Both the position numbers and the translations under genes were made by a program. A model generated the notes under the pieces. It was not told where the DNA came from and ran no database searches. It was given only the letters and a program-made list of their open reading frames with translations. Below, in pieces: positions 63,317 to 64,000 of a stretch of 64,000 nt of DNA; positions within the stretch are counted from its first letter, which is position 1; each line of letters opens with the position of its first letter. Where the stretch lies: positions 124,001 to 188,000 of the forward strand of contig JAGCCP010000055.1 of the NCBI GenBank assembly GCA_017651625.1, in the 5' to 3' direction. The stretch comes from Candidatus Ruminimicrobiellum bubulum (GTDB lineage Bacteria > Elusimicrobiota > Endomicrobiia > Endomicrobiales > Endomicrobiaceae).

Positions 63317-63429
63317 GGCCTTAATATTTTGGTTATAATTTTGCAACTAACTCAATCGAGTACACCCTTACGGGATCCGAGTACACTTCATTCGTTAGTT
63401 GCTTCATTCTAACCGAAAATCTTAAGGTC
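63317..63429. repeat. 113-bp MITE-like palindromic element, copy B (inverted)
   Basis: Same length as copy A at 3682-3794 but in the opposite orientation; it begins GGCCTTAA and ends TTAAGGTC. The internal text CAACTAACTCAATCGAG, CCCTTACGGGATCC and GAATGAAG-type sequence matches copy A with scattered changes. It lies just after the pckG stop and may terminate it. Confidence 0.75.
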
Positions 63430-63462
63430 TTAAAAGATTTTTGTAATGTAGGAAAACAAAAA

Positions 63463-63819
63463 ATGATAAGTTACATGTATAATTATTTTTTTAGATTGTT
63501 GACAACCGATTTGTTTAATTTCAGCGGATGTGAAGGCAGACTTACATACTTTTTATTTCTTGTGAATACTTTCATATTTAATGCTATCCTTCCGATAGTG
63601 TTTGATATGGTAAAAGGGATATCAATAGTAAATATATTGTTTGCCCTTTTTGCGATTGTTTGGATTATTGTCTCTTTGATTGCACACATTTCGTTGATTG
63701 TTCGCAGATTAAGAGATATTAATACCAGTGTGTTTTTGTTTTTTTTAATTATTGTTCCGGGAATTAATATTATTTTAGTTTTATTTTTATTGTTTTATCC
63801 CGGGGAGAGAAGTATATAG
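63463..63819 (+). CDS. DUF805 family inner-membrane protein
   Basis: A 118-residue protein of four hydrophobic helices. The family features are FNFSGCEGRLTYFLFL near residue 17-32, a central HISLIVRRLRDIN, and VPGINIILVLFLLFYPGE at the end. DUF805 proteins are small membrane proteins of unknown function. The ATG follows AGGAAAACAAAAA. Confidence 0.85.
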   Translation: MISYMYNYFFRLLTTDLFNFSGCEGRLTYFLFLVNTFIFNAILPIVFDMVKGISIVNILFALFAIVWIIVSLIAHISLIVRRLRDINTSVFLFFLIIVPGINIILVLFLLFYPGERSI

Positions 63820-64000
63820 TTTGAAATATGAGCTTTAAAAAAAAGAAGGAAGAAATGGAAAAAGGTTTACACGTATTAAGATATTCAATATCATATTTTA
63901 TAATTAAGTATTCGTTTGATTCACGTACACGAACACGAACTTGTAAATAAAAGTAGTACTGATTGTAGCGGTAGTATTAAGTAACTAATTTATTTTACAA
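63820..64000. other. Trailing sequence with no supported gene
   Basis: A 40-codon frame from ATG at 63829 ends at about 63951, but it is short, Lys-rich and ends in repetitive TACACGAACACGAAC text, so I do not call it a gene. A larger feature may begin past the window end. Confidence 0.3.

Noticed and set aside
63829-63951. 40-codon ORF at the right edge
   Set aside because: Short, Lys-rich, ends in repetitive sequence and shows no family features.

Overview
The window is a low-GC, gene-dense stretch of a bacterial chromosome using the standard code (TAA, TAG and TGA all act as stops). The organism is diderm: it encodes two autotransporters with C-terminal beta-barrels and a Wzx/Wzy-type surface polysaccharide locus. 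A 2[4Fe-4S] ferredoxin and a GTP-type PEP carboxykinase suggest an anaerobic or host-associated life. Elusimicrobiota (Endomicrobium-like) is my best guess, at low confidence; there is no rRNA here to test it.

Layout. 0-3.6 kb: ribH, a VanZ-like membrane protein and a Sel1-repeat protein. 3.8-26 kb: surface polysaccharide locus (initiating sugar transferase, wecC, wecB, wzy, wzx, glycosyltransferases, pyruvyl transferase, acetyltransferase, a dehydrogenase fusion, a heparinase-like protein), interrupted at 7.8-12.9 kb by a defence-like ATPase plus KAP NTPase pair. 26-33.2 kb: a defence island. It holds a type II CBASS core (CD-NTase, E2-E1 fusion Cap2, JAMM peptidase Cap3) followed on the same strand by a graspetide module (three-repeat precursor, ATP-grasp ligase, three-TM protein), a divergent membrane protein with a Rossmann/TIR-like domain, and a stand-alone CdiA-CT-type tRNase followed by two tandem hairpin RNA genes, each with its own near-consensus promoter. 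33.4-48 kb: housekeeping genes (a glycosyltransferase, rpsT, murJ, a shortened uvrC, aqpZ, folK, rpsB-tsf-pyrH-frr, ferredoxin, uppS, cdsA, alaS, an ACT protein, def). 48-57.3 kb: a dipeptide-type ABC transporter (B, C, D, F) interleaved with two Pmp-like autotransporters and lacking a binding protein. 57.3-64 kb: cca, tRNA-Gly(CCC), a SLOG protein, rmuC, ndk, pckG and a DUF805 protein.

The intergenic DNA is unusual. It is built of recurring short words: AT-clamped palindromes that always have a 3-nt loop, 25-26 bp GTCAT palindromes with exchanged stems, GAAGATTGG-type tracts, AAGCTATAAGC and AAACTATAAACC tracts, and a 113-bp MITE-like element present in opposite orientations near both ends. 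These sequences run into gene ends and create false N-terminal extensions, which I removed when choosing starts.

Best candidates for something undescribed: (1) the coupling of a type II CBASS core to a graspetide module; (2) the tRNase cassette with twin structured small RNAs; (3) the 3-nt-loop palindrome family.
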